Assembly (NCBI GenBank): GCA_022340865.1
Contig: JAJDNC010000010.1
Location: 22,382-86,381 of the forward strand
Reading direction: 5' to 3'
Length of the DNA: 64,000 nucleotides
Source: Gemmatimonadota bacterium
GTDB taxonomy: Bacteria > Gemmatimonadota > Gemmatimonadetes > Longimicrobiales > Gaopeijiaceae
The notes under the pieces are model-generated. The model was not told the origin of the DNA and did no database searches. It was given only the letters and a program-made list of their open reading frames with translations. Within the stretch, counting starts at the first letter, position 1, and each line of letters opens with the position of its first letter. This document shows positions 15,863 through 25,474 of this stretch, piece after piece. A program made the position numbers and the translations under genes.

Positions 15863-16168
15863 GATGGCCCTCCTTCCTCTAGCATCGTCGTTCGTCGACC
15901 CCCGGGTCACCGGACCCCGCTTCGAAGCACGCCGGCCCGGGGGTGTATCCCTTCAACGACGGGTGGAGCGTCGCTCCAGCGGAGGGATCGACTCGTGCCG
16001 GCCGCGGATCTCGGCGTGTACGATGCGGGAAGAGGGCGCCGTAGAGTCGCCGCCCTGAAACAGGCACGTCGCGCGGCCCGAACATTGCACGGGCTTCCCT
16101 CTACCGGGACGACCACTCGCGTCCGCCCCTGAGGGACTCGCGAAGAAAGGCTCACCAGAACGACACCC
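15863..16168. other. 306-base divergent spacer with a 15-base palindrome
   Basis: Divergent upstream region of the small gene and the AraC-type gene. The only clear structure is TGGAGCGTCGCTCCA at 15964-15978 (perfect 7-base arms around T), a possible operator. No convincing -35/-10 pair or reading frame is seen. Confidence 0.4.
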
Positions 16169-17044
16169 ATGATGCAAGAACGATTTTCGGTCCGGGAGGA
16201 TCGAAATACGAGCCGGCTCTTCGCGGCGCTCCGGTCGCACTTCCTGCGCTCGCTTCTCGAGCAGGCTGCGCAGCGCATGGACGTGGCCCTTCGCTTCGGC
16301 GCGTTCTGGCCCGATCTGCGCGTACCGGGTTCCCGGACCCTCATCGTCCACGACTTCCAGCCCGATCCCGTGGCCTCCGTGTCCTGGTTGGACGACGCCG
16401 CCGGGAGGCCGGGGGCGCCCACGGTCTTCGCCCTGCTGGAGGGGCCGGCGGCGCCTGTGCTGGACTCGCTCGCGCGGACCCGGCATCGGTTCCGGATCTC
16501 GGGCGTGGCCATCGCGTCGGAGGACGGCGCCGGCGTCGTCGCGGACCGTCTCGAGAGGGCCCTCGCCTTCGGGGCACGCACGGCGCTGGCCGACCTCGTC
16601 CTGCGGGAGTGGAGGCTGGAAGATCCTCTCGCCGAGCTCGCGGGGCTGGAGCTGCTGGACACCCGCCCTCACACGACCCTCGGCGGGCTCCTCCACGAAG
16701 CCGCCATGAGCCGGAAGCGGTTCGTGCCCCTGGCGAGGCAGGCGGGCTTCGACCCGCCGGTGCGCTTCTTCCAGTCCTTGCGGGTCCTGCGGGCGGCGAC
16801 GCTCCTCAACGAGTCGATGACGTTGGCCGACGTGCGCAATGCCCTCGGATATGGGAGCCCCGCTACGTTTCGGCGGCACTTTCGCCAGCTCGTGGGCGTG
16901 TCCCCGGATCACTGCCGGGTGTTCTCCACCGAGGAGCTGGTGCGCCGGTTGGCCCCGGGCGCACGGCCCATGCCCGAGCTCTTCGATCCCATCGTGGCCG
17001 CCGGCTGGCGCTGGCGCAGCCGCCGGAGGCGCCTGGGCACCTGA
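16169..17044 (+). CDS. AraC-family transcriptional regulator
   Basis: 291 aa from the first of two ATGs. The C-terminal third (about 178-262) is an AraC-type double helix-turn-helix: TLGGLLHEAAMSRKRFVPLA, then LADVRNALGYGSPATFRRHF and VGVSPDHCR, the hallmark second helix and VSP motif. The N-terminal 170 residues show no cupin ligand motif; they hold alternating strands and helices (TLIVHDFQPDP, APTVFALLEGP, RFRISGVAIAS). The effector domain is therefore unassigned. It is divergent from the 93-aa gene and 134 bases upstream of the GH127 gene, so control of the glycosidases is plausible but unproven. Confidence 0.88.
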   Translation: MMQERFSVREDRNTSRLFAALRSHFLRSLLEQAAQRMDVALRFGAFWPDLRVPGSRTLIVHDFQPDPVASVSWLDDAAGRPGAPTVFALLEGPAAPVLDSLARTRHRFRISGVAIASEDGAGVVADRLERALAFGARTALADLVLREWRLEDPLAELAGLELLDTRPHTTLGGLLHEAAMSRKRFVPLARQAGFDPPVRFFQSLRVLRAATLLNESMTLADVRNALGYGSPATFRRHFRQLVGVSPDHCRVFSTEELVRRLAPGARPMPELFDPIVAAGWRWRSRRRRLGT

Positions 17045-17178
17045 GGCGGGTCCCCACCCTCGGCACCTTGCGCGGCCGCCCGAACACCTGACGATCCGGA
17101 CCTCGCCAGCGGCGGTGCGAGGGCACCTTCCTCGGTCTACCTTTCGGGGCGTCGCGTCAGCCTGCCAAGGAGCGTCCC

Positions 17179-19245
17179 ATGAAGCCGCTGGATCGCCGTG
17201 AGTTCCTCACCCGGGTCGCCACCGGGACATCCGCCCTGGCCGCCGTGCGTATGCCGGGGATGCTCGGCGGAGGTGGCGCGGAGGGCGCCGCTCTTCCGGG
17301 GCGAGGGGCTCCGCTCGGCGCGGGTGCGACGTCGGGCGTCGCCCCCGTCGACGTGAGTGCGGGGCTGGCCGAGCCGGCGTTCCGCCCCCTCCCGCTGGGC
17401 TCCGTCCGCGCGCGGGGATGGCTGGAGCGTCAGCTCCACATCCAGGCCCGGGGGCTCACCGGGCACCTGGACGAGTTCTGGCCCGACGTCGCCCAGAGCC
17501 AGTGGTTCGGCGGCGACGCCGAGGGGTGGGAGCGCGCGCCGTACTGGCTCGACGGCGCGATCCCCCTGGCCTGGGTCCTGGACGACGATGCGCTGAAGAA
17601 GAAGGTGGGGGCGCGCGTGGAGGAGATCCTGAGCCGGCAGAAGGCCGACGGGACCTACGGTCCCATGGCCGCGGCGCCGGCGGGGAAGCCGTACGACGTG
17701 TGGGCCATCTTCCTGGTGAACAAGGCGCTGGCGCAGCACCACGAGGCCACCGGCGACGAGCGTACGCTGCAGGCCGTGCAGGCCAGCCTGAAGTCGCTCC
17801 AGGCCAGCGTCGCGAGGACCCCGCTCTTCAACTGGGGGAAGTACCGGTGGTTCGAGGGGCTCGTCCCCACCTACTACGTATACGAGCGCACGGGAGAGCC
17901 GTGGCTTCTGGATCTGGCGCGCACGCTGCGCGCCCAGGGGCAGGACTACCCCGCCGTGTACGCCGGTCGGGAGATCAGGGAGCCTACGCCCCGACGGGGC
18001 CTGTGGACGTGGGACAAGCACGGCGTGAACCAGGCCATGGCACCCAAGCTGGGAGCCTTGTCGTGGCGGCTGGGCCAGCGGCCGGCGGACCGCGCGTTCC
18101 CCGCGCACATGCTTGAGATCCTGGACCGTTGGCACGGTCAGGCCACCGGGATGTTCGCGGCGGACGAATGCCTGGCGGGTAAGGACCCGGTTCAGGGTAC
18201 GGAGCTGTGCGCGGTGGTGGAGATGATGTACTCCATGGAGGTGCTGCTCTCCGTGTTCGGGGACCCCGCCTTCGGCGACCGGCTCGAGCGCGTGGCCTTC
18301 AACGCCCTCCCGGCCACCCTCAAGCCGGATTGCTGGGCGCACCAGTACGACCAGCAGGTCAACCAGGTGCAGTGCACCATCAACCCCGATTACATGTGGA
18401 GCACCAACGGCGCCGACGCGAACATATACGGTCTGGCTCCGGAGTACGGATGCTGCACGTCGAACCTGCACCAGGGATGGCCCAAGCTCACGGCGCACCT
18501 GTGGATGAAGACCCCCGACGAGGGGATCGCCGCCGTCGCGTATGCCCCCAGCGAAGCGAGCTTCCGGTCCGGCGACGTGCCGGTCACGGTCAGGCTCGAC
18601 ACCGACTATCCGTTCCGGGAGACGCTGAGCATCACGGTGACCCCCGAGCGTGCCGCGACCTTCCCCTTGGTGCTGCGCGTGCCGGCGTGGGCGGAGGGCG
18701 CCACCGTGCGCGTGGCGAACGGCGCGCCGGCCGGGATGCGCCCGGGGACGTTCCACCGTGTGGAGCGGGCGTGGACCGGACCCACCACCGTGACGGTGCG
18801 CCTGCCGATGCATGCGGAAGTGAGCCGTCGCTACCACGGCGCCTTCACGGTGGAGCGCGGACCTCTGGTGTACGGCCTGCGCATGGAGGAGGAGTGGAAG
18901 CGCGTGCGCGCCGACGCGCCGCACCGGGAGCTTCCCCACGGCGACTTCGAGGTGCGGCCGGCCTCGGCGTGGAACTACGGACTGCTCCTGGATCCCGAGC
19001 ATCCGGAGGCGGGGTTGAGCTTCGAGGAGCGCCCGGTGGGCGACGTCCCGTTCTCCCCCGAGGGCGCGGGGATGCAGGCGCGCGTCCGCGGGCGAAGGCT
19101 TCCGGAGTGGAAGCTCGCGCACGGATGGGCCGCCGAGGTCGCCCCCGGTCCGCAGAGCTCGGACACACCGGTGGAGGATGTGGTGCTCATCCCCTACGGC
19201 TGCACGAACCTCCGGGTAGCGGAGCTACCGGAGGCGAAGGGGTAG
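17179..19245 (+). CDS. GH127/GH146-type beta-L-arabinofuranosidase-like hydrolase, Tat-exported
   Basis: 688 aa; ATG with AAGGAGCGTCCC upstream. The N-terminus has a twin-arginine motif (LDRREFLTRV) followed by an Ala/Gly-rich stretch. The body is the (alpha/alpha)6 DUF1680 fold: YWLDGAIPLAW, GKPYDVWAIFLVNKAL, the acidic GTELCAVVEMMYSME and EYGCCTSNLHQGWPK. In characterised GH127 enzymes the paired Cys and a Glu bind zinc and one Cys is the nucleophile. Beta-sandwich domains follow (about 440-680). It should remove L-arabinofuranose or a related sugar from plant-type glycans in the periplasm. Convergent with the GH97 gene, separated by a hairpin. Confidence 0.9.
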   Translation: MKPLDRREFLTRVATGTSALAAVRMPGMLGGGGAEGAALPGRGAPLGAGATSGVAPVDVSAGLAEPAFRPLPLGSVRARGWLERQLHIQARGLTGHLDEFWPDVAQSQWFGGDAEGWERAPYWLDGAIPLAWVLDDDALKKKVGARVEEILSRQKADGTYGPMAAAPAGKPYDVWAIFLVNKALAQHHEATGDERTLQAVQASLKSLQASVARTPLFNWGKYRWFEGLVPTYYVYERTGEPWLLDLARTLRAQGQDYPAVYAGREIREPTPRRGLWTWDKHGVNQAMAPKLGALSWRLGQRPADRAFPAHMLEILDRWHGQATGMFAADECLAGKDPVQGTELCAVVEMMYSMEVLLSVFGDPAFGDRLERVAFNALPATLKPDCWAHQYDQQVNQVQCTINPDYMWSTNGADANIYGLAPEYGCCTSNLHQGWPKLTAHLWMKTPDEGIAAVAYAPSEASFRSGDVPVTVRLDTDYPFRETLSITVTPERAATFPLVLRVPAWAEGATVRVANGAPAGMRPGTFHRVERAWTGPTTVTVRLPMHAEVSRRYHGAFTVERGPLVYGLRMEEEWKRVRADAPHRELPHGDFEVRPASAWNYGLLLDPEHPEAGLSFEERPVGDVPFSPEGAGMQARVRGRRLPEWKLAHGWAAEVAPGPQSSDTPVEDVVLIPYGCTNLRVAELPEAKG

Positions 19246-19284
19246 GGAGGCGCCCTACCGTTCCGGCGACTTCCGCGTCCCGGA

Positions 19285-19316
19285 CCGCCCCGAGCCATCT
19301 CGCGGTGCCGGGGCGG
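19285..19316. terminator. Hairpin between convergent GH127 and GH97 genes
   Basis: CCGCCCCG (19285-19292) pairs perfectly with CGGGGCGG (19309-19316) across a 16-base loop. It sits in the 72 bases between two convergent stops and could serve both strands; no T-run. Confidence 0.4.
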
Positions 19317-19317
19317 C

Positions 19318-21381
19318 CTATCCCGCCGGCCGTATCCGTATGGCCTGCCCGCCTCCCGGCGCCAGCTTCAGCTCCAGCGTGGTGGTGGAGTCCACCGGCC
19401 TGCTGCTGATGACCAGGTCGTAGGGTCGGTCCATCCAGTTCGCCTTCGGGCCGTCGGCGTAGATCTCGGCGACGTAGCGCCTCCCGGGGTCCAGAAACGA
19501 GAGGGAGAGCGGGAGCGTGCGCGGGTTCCCGTCGGTGAGGGAGCCCACGTACCAGTCGTCGGAGTGGCGGTCCTTGCGCACCACCGTGATGTAGTCGCCG
19601 ATGGCGCCGTTGGGCACGAACGTGGTGTCCCAGTCCACCGGCACCTCCTCGATGAACTTGAAGCCAGGCTGGTTCCGGTAGTGCTCCGGGAGGTCGGCGG
19701 CCATCTGCAGGGGCGAGTAGATGACCACGTACTCGGCGAGCTGCTTGGCCAGCGTGGTGCGCACCCGGTCCAGGCCGGGGTTGCGTGTGTCCTCCAGCGC
19801 GAAGATCCCGGGGGTGAAGTCCATCGGGGCCTCCAGGAGCCGGGTGAAGGGGAGGATCGCCGTGTGCTCCGGCGGATTCCCGCCATCGCCGCTCCACGCG
19901 TTGTACTCCTGCCCCCGCGCCCCTTCCCGGCTCATCATGTTCGGCCAGGTGCGGCGGATCCCGGTGTCCTTGATGGGCTCGTGCACGTCCAGCATGAGGT
20001 GATGACGCGCCGCCGCCTCCACCACCTTCCGCCAGTGGCGCACCATGTACTGGCCGTGGTGGGGCTCGCCGCTCCGGGTCTTGTCGCCCACGTAGCCGGT
20101 CTTCACGGCCTTGATACCCAGGCTGTCGTACAGGGTGTACGCCGCCTCGAGCTGGCGCTCGTAGTTCTCCACCCCCATGGACGTTTCGTTGTGGGCGATG
20201 AGCGCTAAGCCCTTCTGCTTCGCGTAGGCCGCCACGGCCAGCAGGTCGTAGTCGGGATACGGCTGCGTGAAGGAGAACTTCTCGGCGTTGGCCTGCCAGT
20301 CGCCGTCCCACCCGAGATTCCATCCCTCCACCAGGAAGCCGCCCAGGTGGTGGGCCGCGGCGAAGTCGATGTACTCCTTCGCGTGGGCCGTGGTCGCGCC
20401 GTGCCTCGGGCCCGACGACCACGTCATGGTATCGATGTGCATGGCCCACCAGATCCCGTCGTACTTCATGGGGTGGATCCACGACGTGTCCTTGATCTTG
20501 CTGGGCTCGTTGAGGTTCAGCACCAGGTACGAGGTGAGCAGGTCTCCCACACGGTCCGCCATCTGGACGGTGCGCCACGGGCTCACCGCCGGGGTGGTGT
20601 CCTTCACCGCCACGCCGTCGGCCCAGGGAACGAGCCTGGCTTTGAGGCGGGTGGTGCCGGTCCCCTCCAGCGTCATGGACGCCCAGTCGGTGAGGGCCGC
20701 TTCGTGGAGGACGAGCTTCAGACCGGTGGGGCTCTCCAGGGTGAGGGGCGTCTTCACCACCGGCAGCGTGGAAACGGGACTGGACCGGTACAGAAGCTCG
20801 TAGCGGTTCGGATCGTCGCCGGGGATCCACCACGCCTTGTCGTTCTCCGCCAGGGTGAACTCCGTGGCCTCGTCCATGATCTCGAAGGGGCCCAAATCCG
20901 GCTGCGCGGGGAGCTCGTAGCGGAACGCGACGCCGTCGTCGAAGGCGCGGAAGACGATGCGCATGCGCAGGTGCGGGGCGCTCGCCCGCTCCACCGTCAC
21001 CGCCAGCTCGTCGTGGTGGTCGCGGATGTGGGTGACCTCGCCCCACGGCTGTGTCCACGTCTCGTCGTGGGTGGCGCGGGTGGTGTCCACCAGGCGCAGG
21101 TGCGCCGTGAGGGAAGGATGGTGCAAGAAGGTGAATCCCATGCGCGACGCCTCGATGACATCGCGGCCGTCGCGCCGCACGCGGTATACCGGCACACCCG
21201 AGTCCACCAGCGCGAAGGAGATCTGGTTCCGGCCGTCGGGGGAGGACACGGTGAGAAAGGACGGGGGCCGTGCCGCGGCGGCGGCCGCGTCGGCGAGGGG
21301 TGTCGGCCGCGCCTCGCAGGACGACACGACGGCCAGGGCGCCGGCCCAGGCCAGGGTAGCGAGCAGGGTGGGAACGCGCAT
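19318..21381 (-). CDS. GH97 family alpha-glycosidase lipoprotein (SusB-like)
   Basis: 687 aa from ATG at 21381 with GGAGGAGG 13 bases upstream. A lipoprotein signal ends in VSSC (Cys22). GH97 hallmarks in order are the N-terminal beta-supersandwich (VSSPDGRNQISFALVDSG, AFDDGVAFRYELP), the barrel entry (KYDGIWWAMHIDTMTW, HLGGFLVEGWNLGWDG), GIKAVKTGYVGD, LMLDVHEPIKDTGIRRTWPN and REGARGQEYN, with PPEHTAILPFTR close behind. The Glu residues in HEP and GQEY fit the acidic cluster of the inverting (SusB) branch rather than the retaining branch; this is judged by eye. It likely cleaves alpha-glucosidic or alpha-galactosidic links of oligosaccharides. Divergent from ligD with only 93 bases between. 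Confidence 0.92.
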   Translation of the reverse strand: MRVPTLLATLAWAGALAVVSSCEARPTPLADAAAAAARPPSFLTVSSPDGRNQISFALVDSGVPVYRVRRDGRDVIEASRMGFTFLHHPSLTAHLRLVDTTRATHDETWTQPWGEVTHIRDHHDELAVTVERASAPHLRMRIVFRAFDDGVAFRYELPAQPDLGPFEIMDEATEFTLAENDKAWWIPGDDPNRYELLYRSSPVSTLPVVKTPLTLESPTGLKLVLHEAALTDWASMTLEGTGTTRLKARLVPWADGVAVKDTTPAVSPWRTVQMADRVGDLLTSYLVLNLNEPSKIKDTSWIHPMKYDGIWWAMHIDTMTWSSGPRHGATTAHAKEYIDFAAAHHLGGFLVEGWNLGWDGDWQANAEKFSFTQPYPDYDLLAVAAYAKQKGLALIAHNETSMGVENYERQLEAAYTLYDSLGIKAVKTGYVGDKTRSGEPHHGQYMVRHWRKVVEAAARHHLMLDVHEPIKDTGIRRTWPNMMSREGARGQEYNAWSGDGGNPPEHTAILPFTRLLEAPMDFTPGIFALEDTRNPGLDRVRTTLAKQLAEYVVIYSPLQMAADLPEHYRNQPGFKFIEEVPVDWDTTFVPNGAIGDYITVVRKDRHSDDWYVGSLTDGNPRTLPLSLSFLDPGRRYVAEIYADGPKANWMDRPYDLVISSRPVDSTTTLELKLAPGGGQAIRIRPAG

Positions 21382-21474
21382 GATCCGGTGGGCCTCCTCC
21401 GTCGGCACCGCGTGACAGGCGCGAGCCACGGGTCTCCTTGTGCCCTCGCACCTCGACAACCGATTGTAGCTCGC

Positions 21475-24087
21475 ATGACCCCCTCCCGCGACGAACGCCT
21501 GGCGAAGTACCGCGAGAAGCGGAAGGCCGGCCGCACCCCCGAGCCCTTCGGCGGCGAGGTGCCGGTGGGCGGGAGCGTCTTCGTGGCGCAGAAGCACCGG
21601 GCGCGGTCCCTGCACTGGGATCTGCGCCTGGAGCTGGACGGCGTGCTGCTCTCCTGGGCGGTGCCCAAAGGGCCCTCGCCGAATCAGGCGGACAAGCGCC
21701 TGGCGGTGCGAACCGAGGACCACCCTCTGGAGTACGCGGAGTTCGAGGGCGTCATCCCCGAGGGCGAGTACGGTGCGGGCTCCATGATCGTATGGGACCG
21801 GGGCACCTGGGTGCCGGTGGAGGAGCCCCACGAGGGTCTGGAGAAGGGCAAGCTCCTCTTCGACCTGCACGGCCACAAGCTGCTGGGACGCTGGACCCTG
21901 GTGAAGACGCGGCAGGCGCCGAACTCGTGGCTCCTCATCAAGGAGCGCGACGCTCACATGGACCCCGAGGGCGGCACCGAGTCGTATCCCGACGACTCCG
22001 TCTACTCGGGGCTCACGGTGGAGGAGCTCGCCGGGGCCGACGAGCGGGCGGAGGCGCTGGCGGCCCGGGTGGCGGCGCTGGAGGGGAAGGGCGCGAAGGC
22101 CCGGGACGTGCGCGCCGGCGACGTGGCGCTCATGCTCGCCACCCCCGCCGAGGATCCCTTCGACAGGGAAGGGTGGCTCTTCGAGCTGAAGTACGACGGG
22201 TACAGGCTCGTGGCCGAACGGCGGCAGCGGGAGCCGTACCTGCGCTCCCGCGCGGGGCACGACCTCACCGTCACCTTCCCGGACATCGCCCGGGCGGTGC
22301 GGGGGCTGCCGTACGAGGGGCTGATCCTGGACGGCGAGGTGGTGGTGCACGACGCCGAGGGGCTTCCGTCGTTCTCCAGGCTGCAGCGGCGCGGACGGAT
22401 CCTGAACCGCCTGGACGCGCTCCGGGCCGGCGTGGAGCTTCCCGCGACCTATTGGGCCTTCGACCTGCTGGCGCTGGAGGGCTACGACCTCCGCGGGCTC
22501 CCCCTGCGCACCCGCAAAGAGCTCCTCCGGGAAGTGCTCCCCACGGTGGGGCCCATCCGCTACTCGGATCACGTCGCCACGCAGGGCGAGGCCCTGTACG
22601 AACGGGTCGCCGCCCTGCGCCTGGAGGGCATCGTCGGCAAGAACGCCGATGCCCCCTACCGGGGAGGGCGGTCCGCGCAGTGGGTCAAGGTGCGCCCGGT
22701 GCGCGTCGAGGACTTCGTCGTGGTGGGATGGACGGAGCCCCGGGCCTCACGGGCCGGGTTCGGCGCGCTGCACCTGGCCCGCTACCGGGGAGAGGATCTC
22801 GTCTACGTGGGAAGCGTCGGCTCGGGCTTCAGCGACGCGCAGCTCGAGGAGATGCTCTCTGCGCTCCGTGCTCTGGAGGTGGACGCGTGCTCCTGTACCG
22901 ACGGGCCGGCCCCGAAGGGGAGGACGCACCACTGGGTGCGGCCGGAGCTGGTGGTGGAGGTGAAGTACAAGGAGATGACCGACCAGGGCCTGGCCCGGCA
23001 GGCGTCGTTCTCGCGCCTGCGCACGGACAAGGGGCCACGCGAGTGCACGGAGGAGGAAGAGGGGGGCGGGGACGCCGGCGGAGGCGTCGACGGCGCCGAG
23101 GCCATCGAAGCAGCCGGCGCGGCGGCCGACGGGACGACGAGAAGCGCCGGGCGTTCGGGAAGACTCGGCGCGCCGTCCGCGCGGGCGCCGGAGGCCGACC
23201 GGAGCGTCCCCTTCACGAACCTGGACAAGGTCTTCTGGCCCGAGGACGGATACACCAAGGGCGACCTCGTCGAGTACCACCGACAGGTGGCGCCCTGGAT
23301 GCTGGCCTACCTGGAGGACCGCCCCCTGGTGATGACACGCTATCCCGACGGGATCGCGGGCAAGTCGTTCTTCCAGAAGGACGCGCCTCCGTTCGCGCCG
23401 GAGTGGATCCGGCGGGTCACGCTGTGGAGCGAGGGGGCCGAACGGGAGCTTTCGTACTTCGTCGCGGAAGACCTGGAGTCACTCCTGTACGTCGTGAACC
23501 TGGGCACCATCCCCCTGCACGTGTGGTCGAGCCGCATCGACACCCTCGCCGCGCCCGACTGGTGCATCCTCGACCTGGATCCCAAGGAGGCGCCCTTCGG
23601 CCACGTGGTGGACATAGCGAAGCTGCTGCACGGGCTCTGTGACGAGATCGGCCTGCCCAGCTTCGTGAAGACCAGCGGGTCCTCGGGGCTGCACGTGCTG
23701 ATCCCCCTGGGCCGGCGCCTCACCTACGAGCAGTCGCGCACGCTGGCGCAGCTCCTGGCGCGGGTGGCCGTGGCCGAGCGCACCGACATCGCCACCCTGA
23801 CGCGCAACCCGGCGCGGCGCGCGGGTAAGGTGTACATCGACTTCGTCCAGAACGGCCACGGCCGCCTTCTGGCGGCGCCGTTCACGGTGCGGCCGCTCCC
23901 CGGGGCGCCGGTGTCGGCGCCGCTGCGTTGGCACGAGGTGAACGCGCGTCTGAGGATCGGGGGCCACACGGTGAAGAGCATGCCGCGCCGCATGCGGCGC
24001 TTGAAGGAGGACCCGCTCCGGCCCGTCCTCGACTTGGAGCCGGACCTGCTGGGGGCGCTGGAGCGGCTGACCCACTGGTTCGACTGA
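21475..24087 (+). CDS. ligD: LigD: phosphoesterase-ligase-polymerase for non-homologous end joining
   Basis: 870 aa from ATG at 21475; the frame is open far upstream, but homology starts here. Domain order is PE-LIG-POL. The 3'-phosphoesterase (about 20-180) shows KHRARSLHWDLRLE and EFEGVIPEGEYGAG. The ATP-dependent ligase (about 220-525) has its nucleotidyl Lys239 in ELKYDGYR, then DGEVVVHD, EGIVGKNADAPY and WVKVRP. The polymerase/primase (about 575-870) has D700 and D702 in ILDLDPKE, KTSGSSGLHVLIP and RAGKVYIDF. An acidic, Gly/Ala-rich linker (about bases 23045-23200) joins LIG and POL. It works with Ku (9964-10827) to process and seal double-strand breaks. No ribosome site is obvious. Confidence 0.97.
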   Translation: MTPSRDERLAKYREKRKAGRTPEPFGGEVPVGGSVFVAQKHRARSLHWDLRLELDGVLLSWAVPKGPSPNQADKRLAVRTEDHPLEYAEFEGVIPEGEYGAGSMIVWDRGTWVPVEEPHEGLEKGKLLFDLHGHKLLGRWTLVKTRQAPNSWLLIKERDAHMDPEGGTESYPDDSVYSGLTVEELAGADERAEALAARVAALEGKGAKARDVRAGDVALMLATPAEDPFDREGWLFELKYDGYRLVAERRQREPYLRSRAGHDLTVTFPDIARAVRGLPYEGLILDGEVVVHDAEGLPSFSRLQRRGRILNRLDALRAGVELPATYWAFDLLALEGYDLRGLPLRTRKELLREVLPTVGPIRYSDHVATQGEALYERVAALRLEGIVGKNADAPYRGGRSAQWVKVRPVRVEDFVVVGWTEPRASRAGFGALHLARYRGEDLVYVGSVGSGFSDAQLEEMLSALRALEVDACSCTDGPAPKGRTHHWVRPELVVEVKYKEMTDQGLARQASFSRLRTDKGPRECTEEEEGGGDAGGGVDGAEAIEAAGAAADGTTRSAGRSGRLGAPSARAPEADRSVPFTNLDKVFWPEDGYTKGDLVEYHRQVAPWMLAYLEDRPLVMTRYPDGIAGKSFFQKDAPPFAPEWIRRVTLWSEGAERELSYFVAEDLESLLYVVNLGTIPLHVWSSRIDTLAAPDWCILDLDPKEAPFGHVVDIAKLLHGLCDEIGLPSFVKTSGSSGLHVLIPLGRRLTYEQSRTLAQLLARVAVAERTDIATLTRNPARRAGKVYIDFVQNGHGRLLAAPFTVRPLPGAPVSAPLRWHEVNARLRIGGHTVKSMPRRMRRLKEDPLRPVLDLEPDLLGALERLTHWFD

Positions 24088-24115
24088 GGCGCCCTGCCAC
24101 CGGCGGAGCCCGCGC

Positions 24116-24757
24116 TCAGGCCACGTGTCGCGCGGCGATGAGATCGCGCAGCTTGGTCACCAACAGATCCACCGCCACGCGGTTGTATCCCCCCTCCGGA
24201 ACCACGAAGTCCGCGTGACGCTTGCTGGGCTCTACGAACTCCAGGTGCATGGGTCGCACCGTCGCCTCGTACTGGTCCAGGACGGACTCAGCGGTGCGGC
24301 CCCGCTCCTCCACGTCGCGCCGCAGGCGTCGCATGAGCCGCACGTCGGCGTCCGTGTCCACGAAGACCCTGACATCCATGAGCTCGCGGAGACGCGCATC
24401 GGCGAGCACGAGGATGCCGTCCAGGATCACCAACGGCCTCGGCTCGAGGCACATCACGGCGGGTGCACGGGTGTGGGTGGAGAAGTCGTACGTCGGCACC
24501 TCGGCGGCGGCGTTGGAGAGGAGACGGGCCACGTGCTCCACCATGAGCTCCGTCTCCAGGGACTCGGGGTGGTCGAAGTTCACACGGACCCGTTCCTCGA
24601 AGGCGAGGTGGGAGAGGTCGCGATAGTACGCATCGTGGTGGAGGACGGCGGTGGTTCCCGGGGGCAGCGCACGACACACCTCGCTGACCACGGTGGACTT
24701 GCCGGAGCCGCTTCCCCCGGCCACGCCCATCACGACGGGGCGGTAGGCCGGGGTCAT
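24116..24757 (-). CDS. udk: Uridine kinase
   Basis: 213 aa from ATG at 24757. P-loop GGSGSGKST at residues 12-20, then LHHDAYYRDLSH (uridine-binding region), VNFDHPESLETELM, PTYDFSTHTR and VILDGILVL, with the lid RRDVEERGRTAESVL and QYEATVRPMHLEFVEPSK. All are family signatures. It phosphorylates uridine and cytidine to UMP and CMP in pyrimidine salvage, in the cytosol. It starts one base beyond the stop of the metalloregulator gene, so the two are co-transcribed although functionally unrelated. Confidence 0.95.
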   Translation of the reverse strand: MTPAYRPVVMGVAGGSGSGKSTVVSEVCRALPPGTTAVLHHDAYYRDLSHLAFEERVRVNFDHPESLETELMVEHVARLLSNAAAEVPTYDFSTHTRAPAVMCLEPRPLVILDGILVLADARLRELMDVRVFVDTDADVRLMRRLRRDVEERGRTAESVLDQYEATVRPMHLEFVEPSKRHADFVVPEGGYNRVAVDLLVTKLRDLIAARHVA

Positions 24758-24758
24758 C

Positions 24759-25451
24759 TCACAGCCCGTCCGTCGAGACGACGAAGATCCGGCCGGCGAG
24801 CTCGCGGTCCACGGTGAGGCGCGTGCCACCCGGACCCCCGAGCTGGACCACGATCCCTCCACGTGGATCTCCCTGGCTGGATTCCACCAGAAGGCGGGTT
24901 CCCGGAGTCAGCCCGGTCGCCTCCAGGGATCGAAGCTCGCCCGGATCCTCGTCCTGCACCGCGCGCACCCGCAGCTCCACACCCGGCGCCACGTCCGCGA
25001 GCGTGAGGAAGTCGGTGGCCTCGATCTCCCCCGACGACGTGGGGATGGGTGCGCCATGGGGGTCGTGGCTCGGGAAGTGGAGGGCGTCGGCCATGTGCTC
25101 CACGAGCCTGTCGGAGGCGGCGTGCTCGAGGCGCTCGGCCTCCTCGTGCACGTCGTCCCATGTGTATCCCAGGCGCTCGCACAGATAGGTCTCGATGACC
25201 CGGTGGCGGCGCAGGACCTTGAGCGCTTCCCGCACACCCAGCTCCGTCAGCCGAACGCCCCGGTAAGGCACGTGCTCCAACAGCTTGGCGTCGGCCAGGC
25301 GCTTGATCATGCCGGTGACCGAAGCGGGCTGCACCGCCAACACCTCGGCGATGGCGCTCGTGGAGGCGGTATCTCCTCGCTCGGTAAGGCCGTAGATGGC
25401 CTTCAGGTAGTCTTCCGCCGAGCGCGAGAGAGGGGGGTGGACCGGGGACAT
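24759..25451 (-). CDS. DtxR/MntR-family metalloregulator
   Basis: 230 aa. Winged helix at 8-70 (SAEDYLKAIYGLTERGD, STSAIAEVLAVQPASVTGMI, LTELGVREAL), dimerisation and metal domain at 75-140, and a C-terminal FeoA/SH3-like domain (about 150-228). At the primary metal site it has Asp in SAEDYL and Glu in EEAERLEH. Iron-type DtxR/IdeR proteins have Met and Cys at these positions and MntR has Asp and Glu, so manganese sensing is more likely. The presence of the SH3 domain is more usual in DtxR-size proteins. Targets in the window are not evident; first gene of a pair with udk. Confidence 0.88.
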   Translation of the reverse strand: MSPVHPPLSRSAEDYLKAIYGLTERGDTASTSAIAEVLAVQPASVTGMIKRLADAKLLEHVPYRGVRLTELGVREALKVLRRHRVIETYLCERLGYTWDDVHEEAERLEHAASDRLVEHMADALHFPSHDPHGAPIPTSSGEIEATDFLTLADVAPGVELRVRAVQDEDPGELRSLEATGLTPGTRLLVESSQGDPRGGIVVQLGGPGGTRLTVDRELAGRIFVVSTDGL

Positions 25452-25474
25452 GGCACCAACCTATTCCACGCGGC

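Noticed and set aside
20347..21474. Upstream extension of ligD by 376 codons
   Set aside because: The extension lies opposite the GH97 gene and has no LigD domain; the phosphoesterase domain starts right after the ATG at 21475.
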